This document shows, in pieces, positions 36,351-45,267 of a stretch of DNA of 64,000 nucleotides; position 1 is the stretch's first letter; the number at the start of each line of letters is the position of its first letter. The notes below the pieces were generated by a model. The model saw only the letters and a program-made list of their open reading frames with translations. It did no database searches and was not told the origin of the DNA. The stretch comes from Candidatus Saccharimonadota bacterium (GTDB lineage: Bacteria; Patescibacteriota; Saccharimonadia; Saccharimonadales; UBA4665), in assembly GCA_028286345.1 (NCBI GenBank), contig JAQBRT010000001.1, positions 372,001 to 436,000 of the forward strand, written 5' to 3'. A program made the translations under genes and the position numbers.

Positions 36351-37298
36351 ATGTCACGAAACCACGAACAAGCGCCATCACTTGCCAAGCGCACAAGCCG
36401 AAAAGTTGCTGCCGCCGGAGTTGCCGGGGCTGTGCTGGTGGGTGCTGGCTATGTTGCCTACAATCACGATTGGCTTCACATGCCTGGTTTTGGTACGCCG
36501 GACCGCAAAAACCAAATTGACGCAAAGGTTACCAAGCTTGACCCGATTGCTTTAGCTTGCCGTACCTACATGGAAGCTGAGGTTAAGGGATACTTGCACA
36601 GCAAACTTTTAAATACTCCTGGTACCGGCTATGTCAGTGATTTGCACGGTAAAAAGGGTGATTTTGGTAAAACCGAGTCACTTGGCTGTATGCCAGATCC
36701 TGACGTTGTCATTACTACCGCCAAAGATGGTAAGCACCAGCAAGTTGCCGTCAATCTTGCTAAGTTCAGCCTGTTTACCCGCATCGATGAAAGCGTTACT
36801 CGTATCACCAACCCACATCCAGCTATATCTTCTATGGGCGAAGGTCTTAGCGGCTTTGCCGGCGGCATCAGCAAGGCGCTGACTGGTGGTTCGGTTAATG
36901 CCGACATATTTGAAGGCACGGTTTCCGGGCACGAAGCAGACCTCAATGCTATTAATGCGCAACTCGTAGTTAACAAAGTCGATACCGAATGTGCCACAAC
37001 AGTAACCGACCAAATCAAAGCGGTAATTACCCGCAGCTATGTCCAGGAAGAAGCTAGTAAATTCCACCTGAGCGAAACCGATGCTGCCGGCTACGTCGCC
37101 GTTAGTTTTGTTGACACACCAAACTTTACAGCAACTTACGACCCATTCAGTGACTACAGCAACACCTGGTACAAACTCGACCAGCAAGATATCCGCCAGC
37201 CAAAGTGTACTGTTGCTGAAAGTGTCATGAATGACCCTGGCATCAGTGCCTATCAACCTGGGGCTGCAGTTCCACATAACTTGTTAGGCAAGGACTAA
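36351..37298 (+). CDS. Membrane-anchored protein of unknown function
   Basis: 315 residues, with GAAAGGAAA as ribosome binding site about 6 bases upstream. A short basic N-terminus, one hydrophobic segment (about 20-37, AAAGVAGAVLVGAGYVAYN), then an extracytoplasmic domain with four or more Cys residues (LACRTY, LGCMPD, TECATT, PKCTVA) that could pair. No family recognised. The next gene starts after a 1-base gap, so they are co-translated. Confidence 0.78.
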   Translation: MSRNHEQAPSLAKRTSRKVAAAGVAGAVLVGAGYVAYNHDWLHMPGFGTPDRKNQIDAKVTKLDPIALACRTYMEAEVKGYLHSKLLNTPGTGYVSDLHGKKGDFGKTESLGCMPDPDVVITTAKDGKHQQVAVNLAKFSLFTRIDESVTRITNPHPAISSMGEGLSGFAGGISKALTGGSVNADIFEGTVSGHEADLNAINAQLVVNKVDTECATTVTDQIKAVITRSYVQEEASKFHLSETDAAGYVAVSFVDTPNFTATYDPFSDYSNTWYKLDQQDIRQPKCTVAESVMNDPGISAYQPGAAVPHNLLGKD

Positions 37299-37299
37299 G

Positions 37300-39519
37300 A
37301 TGACAACCGTCCGCACCCCAGATATGATGGTCGACCCTGAACGCCTATGGCTGGCTCATGCTGTACAAAATAGCATGACGGATGAAGAATTTATCCAAGA
37401 TCCCAAGTACAACCCGGTAATTATTAAGGAAGCGGCTCGTGACACGCTGCTTGCATACCACTACGGACAGGTTGGTGAACGGATTGCCGAACTTCGTGAA
37501 GAGACCGCTGCTTTACGTGCTGCCCAAATGCCTCCAACGGCACTTGAACAATTCGCAGACAGGCTCGATAACCGTTTAGAACAAGTCGGTGATCGGATAT
37601 TTGCTGGCGCTGATAAATTAGAGGAACGTGTTCGGACTGTCATTGATACGACGGCCACGGCTATTACAGAAAGCACGCCGCAACAGCGTGTGGCTGGCGC
37701 ACTACTGTTTGCTATCGGTGCAACTGGCCTTGGCCAACATATTGGCAAGCAGGCAGCCGAGCACCAACCAAGCGTTACTGTTGTAAGCCAAACCGTTATA
37801 CCCGTATCTACGATTGAAGCACCTGCAGTACCGCATATTGAAGCACGTGTTCCACAAAAACACCGCCAGGAAGCTGTAGGTAAACTGACCAGTATGATAA
37901 CTGGCTTTCAAGAACAACTCGGCCCTTACACCTCGGCTCGTGGCCGCGAGCTAGGAAACGCCCAAGCAGAAGCCCTCGTAGCAGCCATGCAGCACCCGGA
38001 TGAGCTTCAGTCATTTGATGTTGAGAGCTTTAAGAAAAGCCTGAGCGCCTCACAGCTGGCAGACGCCAAGCGTCTTAGCAAAAGCTTAGCGCCGGAGTTT
38101 TCTCAGCTTTCGAACAAGGAACAAGCAACACTTCCCCTCATGCTGGCTTTGGTTTTTGATAGCTATAGCTTACCTCCAGAACACCACCAGCCGGTAAAAC
38201 ATACTGCGGTGCCAAAGCACGAAGGCCGCCACGCCAAGCCACACGCTGTCATTAAGCCACACATTGATGCTAAACCCCGCGTTGCTGCAAAGGGCCGCCA
38301 CGAAAGCGATATTAATATAGAAGCCTACACCGGCATTGGTTGGACTAAAGAAGATTTATTAAAGGTTCGTGCTAACGAAGCAGTCTACAAGCACGCTGCT
38401 GCAGCCTACGATTTGCCATGGCAAATGCTACCAGTTTTCCATAAACGTGAGCACAACCTTGCCAAGACCAACCCAGATAATAGGCAAGGCATATATCAAG
38501 ATACCCATGCCAACTATGCTCCAGGTCCGGTAAGTGATGCAGAGTTCTTGGCTCAGACCATGAAGCTTGCTAAGCAAATCCGCGATGATTATTCCCAGCG
38601 GGGCATGCGCGGCGTCGAGCTAACGGCCAAATCAATTGATGCCCAAAAAGTTATGGATACGTTTGGTCGTTACAACGGCATCCCAAAACTCTACCGCCGC
38701 CAAGCACGAGCCCTCGGCTACAGTTCACACCAGTCCTTTATGGGCTCACCATATGTAGTTAACATGTTAAGTGAAGCCCAAAACAGTCATGCTAACAGCC
38801 ATTGGCTCCAGTACCGCAGTGACGGCAAAAACGTTAAACTGGCAAACCAACAGCCTGGTGCCTGGGTTATGTTTAAGGATTTGGTTATCATCTCTGGTGA
38901 TTACGGCAAACTGCACAACCAAATTCAGCTACCAACCGCACCAGCGACCCATGTAACGCATGCTGAGCATGAAGCCAACTTGCCACTGCCAGCAAAATTC
39001 TCAGACGGTACAATTTACTACTCTCAATATGATAAGCGTTGGTCACACAAAATATATGCCAAACCAGGCCGCAGCCAGACTATTGCTGCCAGTGGTTGTG
39101 CGCCAACAACAGAAGCAGCAGTCATTACTACTTTAACTGGCGACACCAAAACTCCAGATGAGCTTGCTGCATGGAATATAGACCATGGTTTCCGTACCGA
39201 CAATAGCGGCACTGATCACACTTCTTTTGAAGCAGCCCCAGAAGCTTTTGGCCTCCAAGCAACTAACGTTACCGGTAATGCCGAAGCTATTAAATCTACT
39301 CTCCAAGACGGCGGTATGGTCATCATGAACGTCAAAGACACAGACCCTAACCTACCAGGCACCAGTAGCGGCCATGTCATTGCACTACGCGGGATGACCG
39401 ATGGCGGTGAAGTTCAGGTCATGGATCCAAACAGCCTTGAAATGAGTCAAAAAACCTTTGACCTGAACCGGTTATTGCAAGACTCGCACTCGACAGACCA
39501 GGTCGCCGTCCAAAAGTAG
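37300..39519 (+). CDS. Lysozyme-like / C39-like peptidase fusion, putative cell-wall hydrolase
   Basis: 739 residues. A predicted coiled coil (about 57-115) and a weak hydrophobic segment (131-146) lead to a linker rich in His, Lys and Pro (about 297-335). Residues about 340-500 resemble a lysozyme-like transglycosylase: 'YDLPWQMLPVFHKREHNL' with a candidate catalytic Glu384, 'NPDNRQGIYQ', and 'FGRYNG'. Residues about 565-739 resemble a C39-type cysteine peptidase: Cys600 (ASGCAPTTEA), His692 (SGHVIALRG) and Asp in 'VQVMDPNS'. Two activities on peptidoglycan, glycan and peptide, would fit. The assignment is by pattern and moderately sure. Confidence 0.75.
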   Translation: MTTVRTPDMMVDPERLWLAHAVQNSMTDEEFIQDPKYNPVIIKEAARDTLLAYHYGQVGERIAELREETAALRAAQMPPTALEQFADRLDNRLEQVGDRIFAGADKLEERVRTVIDTTATAITESTPQQRVAGALLFAIGATGLGQHIGKQAAEHQPSVTVVSQTVIPVSTIEAPAVPHIEARVPQKHRQEAVGKLTSMITGFQEQLGPYTSARGRELGNAQAEALVAAMQHPDELQSFDVESFKKSLSASQLADAKRLSKSLAPEFSQLSNKEQATLPLMLALVFDSYSLPPEHHQPVKHTAVPKHEGRHAKPHAVIKPHIDAKPRVAAKGRHESDINIEAYTGIGWTKEDLLKVRANEAVYKHAAAAYDLPWQMLPVFHKREHNLAKTNPDNRQGIYQDTHANYAPGPVSDAEFLAQTMKLAKQIRDDYSQRGMRGVELTAKSIDAQKVMDTFGRYNGIPKLYRRQARALGYSSHQSFMGSPYVVNMLSEAQNSHANSHWLQYRSDGKNVKLANQQPGAWVMFKDLVIISGDYGKLHNQIQLPTAPATHVTHAEHEANLPLPAKFSDGTIYYSQYDKRWSHKIYAKPGRSQTIAASGCAPTTEAAVITTLTGDTKTPDELAAWNIDHGFRTDNSGTDHTSFEAAPEAFGLQATNVTGNAEAIKSTLQDGGMVIMNVKDTDPNLPGTSSGHVIALRGMTDGGEVQVMDPNSLEMSQKTFDLNRLLQDSHSTDQVAVQK

Positions 39520-39559
39520 TCTAAGCATAACCACTATTGCGTAAACGTAACTTTTATGC

Positions 39560-39565
39560 TATTAT
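39560..39565 (+). promoter_or_regulatory. -10 box of a leaderless promoter
   Basis: TATTAT, 17 bases after TTGCGT (39537-39542), ending 6 bases before the ATG at 39572. Confidence 0.55.
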
Positions 39566-39571
39566 TTGTTT

Positions 39572-39928
39572 ATGATCGAATCTGCCCCACCACTTAATCC
39601 AGAAGATTGGCAGATACCTTACAACGAGGTAGCTGAGCCTGCCCATACCCCCCAGGCTGGCAAACCGGGCTTTATTGGCCCGCTTACTCCTGAACAGGCT
39701 GACAACCTTGAGAAACATATCCAAGAACTTGAAATGTCTTACTTGCCCTCAAGTATGTCGCCTCATGCTAAAGCCATCATGCACGCCCGCATCCTAGAGA
39801 AGCAAGAGAAGATTGCTACCGTCCAGGCAATTACCACACACGAAGCCACCCCTGTTCCTACCACCCTTGAAGAGCGCCTCCAACAGCGTCACGCCATACT
39901 CGGCCGAATGATCCGTAGCCGTCGTTAG
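39572..39928 (+). CDS. Small protein of unknown function
   Basis: 118 residues from the ATG at 39572 (MIESAPPLNPEDWQ); a TTG two codons upstream lies closer to the -10 box and is less likely. Soluble, Pro-rich at the start, helical later ('LTPEQADNLEKHIQELEMSYL', 'EERLQQRHAILGRMIRSRR'). No family recognised. It closes the block of unknown envelope genes. Confidence 0.7.
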   Translation: MIESAPPLNPEDWQIPYNEVAEPAHTPQAGKPGFIGPLTPEQADNLEKHIQELEMSYLPSSMSPHAKAIMHARILEKQEKIATVQAITTHEATPVPTTLEERLQQRHAILGRMIRSRR

Positions 39929-39960
39929 ATCGGCTATACTAGAGACAAACAGGAGGAACT

Positions 39961-41463
39961 GTGCCACTATCCGCACGCTTGCAATCACGCTTAGACGACC
40001 TGCCAAAAGAGCCGGGCGTCTATTTCCATAAAGACGCCAAAGGCGAGATTATTTATGTAGGCAAAGCCGCAGTACTGCGTAACCGCGTCCGCCAATACTT
40101 CCAAAAATCCCGCGGCCGTGACCCCAAGACAGAAGCCCTGGTGCGCGAGATTGCTGACGTTGACTGGATGGTGGTAGAAAGCGAAATTGAAGCGCTATTT
40201 TTAGAGGCCGAAATGATCCGGCGCTACATGCCGCGCTACAACATCCTGTTGCGCGATGATAAGGCTATGAGTTACATCCGGATCGACTATGATTCTAGCT
40301 ATCCTACTGTTAGCACCACCCGCCGGCCGCTCGATGATGGTGCGCGTTACTTTGGGCCGTACAACAGTACCCAAACCATCCGCCAAGCACTTAAGCTATT
40401 ACGCCGTGTGTTCCCATACGCCACCCGTCAGGTTGCCGGCCAGAAACGGGCAACGCTGCATTATCACCTTGGGCTGGATCCGGGCTTAGAAGAAGGCCAC
40501 ACCACTCTCGAGGCCTACCGGGCCAACCTGCGCAAGCTCATGGCAATAATTGAAGGTAAGCGCCCAGCCATAGAGAAAGAACTCGAAAAAGAAATGAAGC
40601 GGGCAGCCAAAAAAGCCGATTTTGAACAGGCTGCCAAGATCCGTAATCAGTTATTTGCGCTTAAAGGCTTAACACGTCAAGTATTATTTAGTGATAAAGA
40701 GTTCATGGATATCAGCAAAGATCACGCACTTAACGAGTTAATTAACTTGTTAAGTATTACTGACTACCCCTATAGAATTGAAGGATACGACATTAGCCAC
40801 ATGCAGGGCACCGATGCGGTAGCCAGCATGGTGGTCTTTACTAACGGTGTTAGCAACAAGAGCGAATACCGTAAGTTCAAAACTAAAATCAACCACAACA
40901 ATGACTTTTACAATATGAACGAAACGCTCAAGCGCCGCCTCAGCGAAAAAAACCGCAAAGGCTGGGGCCTACCAAACCTTGTACTAATAGATGGTGGTAA
41001 AGGCCAGCTTGATGCGGCCATCCAGGCCCGGGATGAACAAGGTTGCGACAAGCTACCATTTGTGGGCCTTGCAAAAAGGGAAGAGCAGATCGTTATTCAT
41101 AAAGCCAAAAGCAATGTCAGCCTTAATGAAGCGGAGCTCCACCGGTTAGGCGGATTTGCTACTGAAAGTGATGACTTTATCCTGGTAAATGTACCTCACA
41201 ACACCAATGTTATTAAGCTACTACAAAGAATCCGCGACGAAAGCCACCGGTTTGCTGTCAGCTACCACAGTGTGCTCAAAAGCAAACGCCAAACGCAGTC
41301 AATCCTAGAAGAAATACCAGGGATTGGCGTAATGACAAAAAAGGTACTGCTCAGGACTTTTGGAAGCCTAAAAGGCGTAACCGAAGCCAGCGAACAGGAA
41401 CTGGCGGATATCATTGGCAAGAGCAAAGCCAAAGTCGTCAAACGCTACCTCAGTAACGCATAA
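39961..41463 (+). CDS. uvrC: Excinuclease ABC subunit C
   Basis: Dual-incision nuclease of excision repair. GTG start with AGGAGG 5 bases upstream. GIY-YIG domain at about 15-90 ('GVYFHKDAKGEIIYVGKA', 'NRVRQYF'), UVR helical hairpin around 200-235 ('KKADFEQAAKIRNQL'), RNase H-like half with 'YDISHMQGTDAVASMVVF' and 'LVLIDGGKGQLDAA', and C-terminal helix-hairpin-helix ('LEEIPGIGVMTKKVLLRTFGS'). At 500 residues it is about 100 shorter than usual, mostly in the middle. The Cys-rich stretch of many UvrC proteins between GIY-YIG and UVR is missing. Confidence 0.97.
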   Translation: MPLSARLQSRLDDLPKEPGVYFHKDAKGEIIYVGKAAVLRNRVRQYFQKSRGRDPKTEALVREIADVDWMVVESEIEALFLEAEMIRRYMPRYNILLRDDKAMSYIRIDYDSSYPTVSTTRRPLDDGARYFGPYNSTQTIRQALKLLRRVFPYATRQVAGQKRATLHYHLGLDPGLEEGHTTLEAYRANLRKLMAIIEGKRPAIEKELEKEMKRAAKKADFEQAAKIRNQLFALKGLTRQVLFSDKEFMDISKDHALNELINLLSITDYPYRIEGYDISHMQGTDAVASMVVFTNGVSNKSEYRKFKTKINHNNDFYNMNETLKRRLSEKNRKGWGLPNLVLIDGGKGQLDAAIQARDEQGCDKLPFVGLAKREEQIVIHKAKSNVSLNEAELHRLGGFATESDDFILVNVPHNTNVIKLLQRIRDESHRFAVSYHSVLKSKRQTQSILEEIPGIGVMTKKVLLRTFGSLKGVTEASEQELADIIGKSKAKVVKRYLSNA

Positions 41464-41496
41464 GCGGCTTGATTTGTTATACTGAGACACTGAATT

Positions 41497-42729
41497 ATGA
41501 AATCTCACTTTACGAGCGAGTTTTTCTCGGGTAACCGTCAAAAACTACGCGAACTATTTACGGGTACGGCACCGATTGTGTTGACGGCCAATGGCTTACT
41601 GCAACGCGGTGGCGACAGTACCTATGCGTTCTCACAGGACGCTAACTTTTGGTACTTTACGGGTATTGATGATCCAGACATCATCCTGGTTATGGACAAA
41701 GACAAAGAATATTTGATTGTTCCAGACCGCGATGCCAACCGCACGGCCTTTGATGGCGATGTGTCGTTTGAGCATTTAACAGAGCGGTCGGGCATAAAGA
41801 CTGTACTTGGTGAAAAAGAAGGCTGGGACCAGCTGGCTGGGCGGCTAAGGAAAGTGAAACATGTTGCCATTCTTGCCGCTCCACCGGCCTACATAGAACG
41901 CTACGGTATGTACACCAACCCGGCACGGGCCCGGTTGATGGCCAAGATAAAAGAGCTGAACGAGCAGCTAGAGCTTCTAGACCTCAGTATGCACGCCGTC
42001 CGGCTGCGCATGGTTAAGCAACAGCCCGAATTGGCTGCTATCCAAGAAGCAATCGACATCACTGCGGCAACCATCAAAAAAGCAACTAGCCCGGCTAAAC
42101 GTGCCAAATACCAGCATGAATATGAGTTAGAAGCCGCTATCAGCCATGGTTTTCGCAGCCATGGCACAACCGGGCACAGTTTTGAGCCAATTGTGGCTGG
42201 CGGCGAGCGGGCTTGTACGCTGCACAATGTAGCTAATGCCGGCACGTTTGGTAAGCATGACCTGGTAGTAATTGACGTTGGCGCCGAAGTTGAACATTAT
42301 GCCGCCGACATTACCCGTACAATTGCCCTGAACCACCCAAGCAAGCGCCAGCAAGCAGTTTACGCTGCCGTGCTTGATGTTCAAGAGTATGCCTTTAGTT
42401 TGCTCCGTCCAGGCATCCTGCTCAAAGAGTACGAACACGCCATTGAACTCTATATGGGCGAAAAGTTGCGTGAGCTTGGTTTAATTAAGATTATTGAGCA
42501 CGATGCAGTCAGGAAATACTTCCCACATGCTACGTCGCACTTCTTAGGGCTAAATGTGCACGATGTGGGCGACTACGACCGTCCGTTAGAGGCCGGCAAT
42601 GTGATTACAGTCGAACCTGGTATCTACATACCAGAAGAGGGCATTGGCATACGCATTGAAGACGACGTTGTAATTACCCAGAAGGGTGTAAAAATACTGA
42701 GCCGTAAATTGCCGCGGGTATTAGCATAA
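41497..42729 (+). CDS. pepP: Xaa-Pro aminopeptidase (M24 family)
   Basis: 410 residues. N-terminal creatinase-like domain, C-terminal pita-bread domain with the metal ligands Asp260 (VVIDVG), Asp271 (AADITRT), His348 (ATSHFLGLNVHD), a Glu in 'ITVEPGIYIPEEG' and a Glu in 'GIRIEDDVVIT'. It removes N-terminal residues ahead of proline. A TATACT box lies about 20 bases before the ATG. Confidence 0.94.
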   Translation: MKSHFTSEFFSGNRQKLRELFTGTAPIVLTANGLLQRGGDSTYAFSQDANFWYFTGIDDPDIILVMDKDKEYLIVPDRDANRTAFDGDVSFEHLTERSGIKTVLGEKEGWDQLAGRLRKVKHVAILAAPPAYIERYGMYTNPARARLMAKIKELNEQLELLDLSMHAVRLRMVKQQPELAAIQEAIDITAATIKKATSPAKRAKYQHEYELEAAISHGFRSHGTTGHSFEPIVAGGERACTLHNVANAGTFGKHDLVVIDVGAEVEHYAADITRTIALNHPSKRQQAVYAAVLDVQEYAFSLLRPGILLKEYEHAIELYMGEKLRELGLIKIIEHDAVRKYFPHATSHFLGLNVHDVGDYDRPLEAGNVITVEPGIYIPEEGIGIRIEDDVVITQKGVKILSRKLPRVLA

Positions 42730-42738
42730 CCTCTGTGG

Positions 42739-42744
42739 TACACT
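42739..42744 (+). promoter_or_regulatory. -10 box of a leaderless promoter
   Basis: TACACT ends 8 bases before the ATG at 42753, just after the pepP stop. Confidence 0.45.
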
Positions 42745-42752
42745 GGTAAGCA

Positions 42753-43124
42753 ATGAATCGTCCCCTGTACCGTTTTCTCGTTCGTTGGCTGGTTTGCAGC
42801 CTTGGCCTATGGATTGCCGCTGGCTTCCTGAGCAGTAGCATCACCTATGATAATAAGCTGCGTGTGATCATCCTTGCCGGCCTGATGCTGGCAGTTATCA
42901 ATATCGTACTGAAACCGGCGCTGATTATTTTGTCATTGCCGGCCATTCTATTTTCGCTGGGTTTGTTCATGATTATCATCAATGGCGCGACGGTATTTAT
43001 TGCCAGTAAGCTCTATACGCCGCTGCATATTACTAATTTCTGGGCTGCGGTGTTTGCAGGAATGGTCATCGGCCTAGTAAACTATCTAGTAACAGCTATT
43101 TTAGAGGATGTGAAGAAAACATGA
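42753..43124 (+). CDS. Phage-holin-4-like / YvlD-type small membrane protein
   Basis: 123 residues with four membrane helices. 'LRVIILAGLMLAVINIVLKPALIILSLPAILFSLGLFMIIINGATVFIASKL' matches the family annotated 'phage holin family' in many bacteria, which are chromosomal proteins of unknown role and not lysis proteins. Its stop overlaps the secG start (ATGA). Confidence 0.85.
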   Translation: MNRPLYRFLVRWLVCSLGLWIAAGFLSSSITYDNKLRVIILAGLMLAVINIVLKPALIILSLPAILFSLGLFMIIINGATVFIASKLYTPLHITNFWAAVFAGMVIGLVNYLVTAILEDVKKT

Positions 43125-43336
43125 GCATTTATAACTACGTAACAATTATTTCCATGGTGCTTTTGAGCGCCCTTATTCTAATCCAGACCCGTGGTGCCAG
43201 TCTTGGTGCCGGCCTTGGTGGTGCTGGTGAAGTTAACACTACGCGCCGTGGTACCGATAAAACTATTTTCCAGATCACCATTGTAGTCGCTTTAGTATTT
43301 TCGCTATCGATTATCCTGGGTGTGATCGTAAAGTAG
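43121..43336 (+). CDS. secG: Preprotein translocase subunit SecG
   Basis: 71 residues, two membrane helices with the typical Gly-rich loop between ('LILIQTRGASLGAGLGGAGEVNTTRRGTDK') and 'FQITIVVALVFSLSIILG'. Part of the SecYEG export channel that serves the many exported proteins in this window. Starts at ATGA overlap with the preceding gene. Confidence 0.94.
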   Translation: MSIYNYVTIISMVLLSALILIQTRGASLGAGLGGAGEVNTTRRGTDKTIFQITIVVALVFSLSIILGVIVK

Positions 43337-43355
43337 GGGGGCTTTACTTCTCGTT

Positions 43356-45134
43356 ATGCGTTTTCGCTTGCTTCGCTTGAAGTTTCACCGCCGTTTGCGT
43401 AAGGCAGAACGGCAAGTTGAGGGTATGAGCCAAACGGCCGAGCAGAACATTGAGCAGCACGTCTTTAAACGCTTTGGCCGCCTCCGCGAAGTGCGCCGTT
43501 TTGTCTTTAGCTGGCTTGGTTTGGTGGGCGTGCTCATTATTGGTGCGGCCATCCAAAGCATCGCCTTGAGCGGTTACTTCCAAACCCTAAAACCTGTACC
43601 TGGCGGCATTTACAGCGAGGGTATTACCGGCACTTTTACCGGGGCCAACCCGCTCTATGCTACCAACGATGTCGACCAATCTGTTTCCCGGCTGATTTTT
43701 GCCGGCTTGTTTAAGCACGACACTCGCAATAACCTGGTTGGTGACCTGGCATCTGATTATAGTGTTGATGCCAAAGGCACGACATATACTGTCCATCTCA
43801 AACCCAACCTGACCTGGCAGGATGGCCAGCCCCTAACCAGTGATGACGTGGTTTTTACTTATCAGTCAATCCAAAACCCGGATGCCCAGTCGCCGCTACG
43901 CTCTAGCTGGCAGGGAATTACCGTGAGTGCGCCAGATAGCCGCACAGTAGTCTTTAAGCTGCCCAGCACGTTAGCATCTTTCCCATACAACATGACAAAT
44001 GGCATTGTGCCAAAGCATATCCTAGCTACAGTGGCGATGACCGACCTGCGTACTATCGACTTTAATACGATTCAGCCAATTGGCGCCGGGCCATTCCAAT
44101 GGCGCACAATCCAGGTTAGCGGCACCGATCCGACTAACGCCGAAGAACAGATTGCACTTGAGCCATTTGCCGGCTACAACGGCGGCAAACCCAAGCTGTC
44201 GAGTTTTATCATCCATGCTTTTGCTGACCAAAAACAGCTATTGCATGCCTTCCGTTCTGGCGAGGTCCGGGCCATGCAAGGCTTAAGCGAGCTGCCACCA
44301 CAGGTTAACGCCAAAACCGTTGAACAGCATAACTTCTTGTACACCGCTGGGACGTACGTCTTCTTTAAGACCAGTGAGGGGGTGTTGGCAAACGCTAATG
44401 TCCGCCAAGCCCTGGTTAGGGCCACCGACCAAAAAGCCATCATCAGCCACCTTGGTTATTCTACTCACGGGGTAAACGGGCCGCTGCTAACTGGGCAGCA
44501 AGGCTATGACCGCGCCTACGACCAGGCCCCATTTGACCTCAAAGCCGCCAAAGCCATACTAGATAGCGACGGCTGGCTACTTGGCAAAGACGGCTACCGC
44601 CACAAAGACAAGGCCACGCTCGGTTTTAGTTTGGCCGCCGGTAACAGTGCCGAGTATGAAGGGGTTAGCAGCCAACTTAAAAGGCAATGGGCCGCCTTGG
44701 GCGTAAAACTAGATGTCCGCCTGCAAAGCCAGGACGAACTGCAATACAACTTATCACACCATGCCTATGATGCTGTACTCTACGGCATCTCCATTGGCCA
44801 GGACCCCGATGTATTTGTCTATTGGGACAGCTCGCAAGCTAACGTCTTATCAGACAACCGCCTAAACTTCTCAGAATATAAAAATGCCGCCGCCGACACT
44901 GCCCTAGAATCAGGCCGCACCCGCCTCGACCCAGCCATACGTGCCGTTAAGTACAAACCGTTCTTCCAGGCCTGGCAGCAAGATGCGCCAGCCATCGGCC
45001 TTTACCAGCCGCGCATGCTCTACATAACTAAAGGCTTGGTCTTTGGCCTTGATGACCAAATGATTAACGTTGCCACAGAACGTTATAATAACGTCCAAAA
45101 CTGGCAAATCCGCGAAGCCCGCGTCACCAACTAG
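43356..45134 (+). CDS. Membrane-anchored oligopeptide-binding protein (ABC transporter family 5 SBP)
   Basis: 592 residues. A basic cytoplasmic N-terminus of about 50 residues, one membrane helix (about 49-70, FVFSWLGLVGVLIIGAAIQSIAL), then a solute-binding domain: 'SEGITGTFTGANPLYATNDVDQSVSRLIFAGLFKHD', 'LKPNLTWQDGQPLTSDDVVFTYQSI', 'PIGAGPFQWRTI', and 'NANVRQALVRATDQKAII'. It would capture peptides for uptake, important to a cell that makes few amino acids. No permease or ATPase genes lie next to it. An anchor by a helix rather than a lipid is typical for these bacteria. Confidence 0.93.
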   Translation: MRFRLLRLKFHRRLRKAERQVEGMSQTAEQNIEQHVFKRFGRLREVRRFVFSWLGLVGVLIIGAAIQSIALSGYFQTLKPVPGGIYSEGITGTFTGANPLYATNDVDQSVSRLIFAGLFKHDTRNNLVGDLASDYSVDAKGTTYTVHLKPNLTWQDGQPLTSDDVVFTYQSIQNPDAQSPLRSSWQGITVSAPDSRTVVFKLPSTLASFPYNMTNGIVPKHILATVAMTDLRTIDFNTIQPIGAGPFQWRTIQVSGTDPTNAEEQIALEPFAGYNGGKPKLSSFIIHAFADQKQLLHAFRSGEVRAMQGLSELPPQVNAKTVEQHNFLYTAGTYVFFKTSEGVLANANVRQALVRATDQKAIISHLGYSTHGVNGPLLTGQQGYDRAYDQAPFDLKAAKAILDSDGWLLGKDGYRHKDKATLGFSLAAGNSAEYEGVSSQLKRQWAALGVKLDVRLQSQDELQYNLSHHAYDAVLYGISIGQDPDVFVYWDSSQANVLSDNRLNFSEYKNAAADTALESGRTRLDPAIRAVKYKPFFQAWQQDAPAIGLYQPRMLYITKGLVFGLDDQMINVATERYNNVQNWQIREARVTN

Positions 45135-45138
45135 CCTC

Positions 45139-45167
45139 TTGAGTTTTTGGCTCAAAACAGATAAGAT
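45139..45167 (+). promoter_or_regulatory. Promoter of tRNA-Leu(CAG)
   Basis: -35 TTGAGT (45139-45144), 17-base spacer, -10 TAAGAT (45162-45167). It shares the 16-base core TCAAAACAGATAAGAT with the promoter of the other tRNA-Leu (57030-57058). Confidence 0.7.
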
Positions 45168-45183
45168 AGACTGGTTTTACTGC

Positions 45184-45267
45184 GCGGATGTGGTGAAATG
45201 GTATACACGCTAGTTTCAGGTACTAGTGCCGCAAGGCGTGGAGGTTCAAGTCCTCTCATCCGCACCA
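45184..45267 (+). tRNA. tRNA-Leu(CAG)
   Basis: 84 bases with encoded CCA. Acceptor stem GCGGATG/CATCCGC, anticodon stem CTAGT/ACTAG with loop TTCAGGT, a long variable arm (GCCGCAAGGC), and T arm GGAGG-TTCAAGT-CCTCT. Its 3' end is the attachment site of the element that follows, and stays intact after integration. The serine recombinase frame runs antisense into it. Confidence 0.97.
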
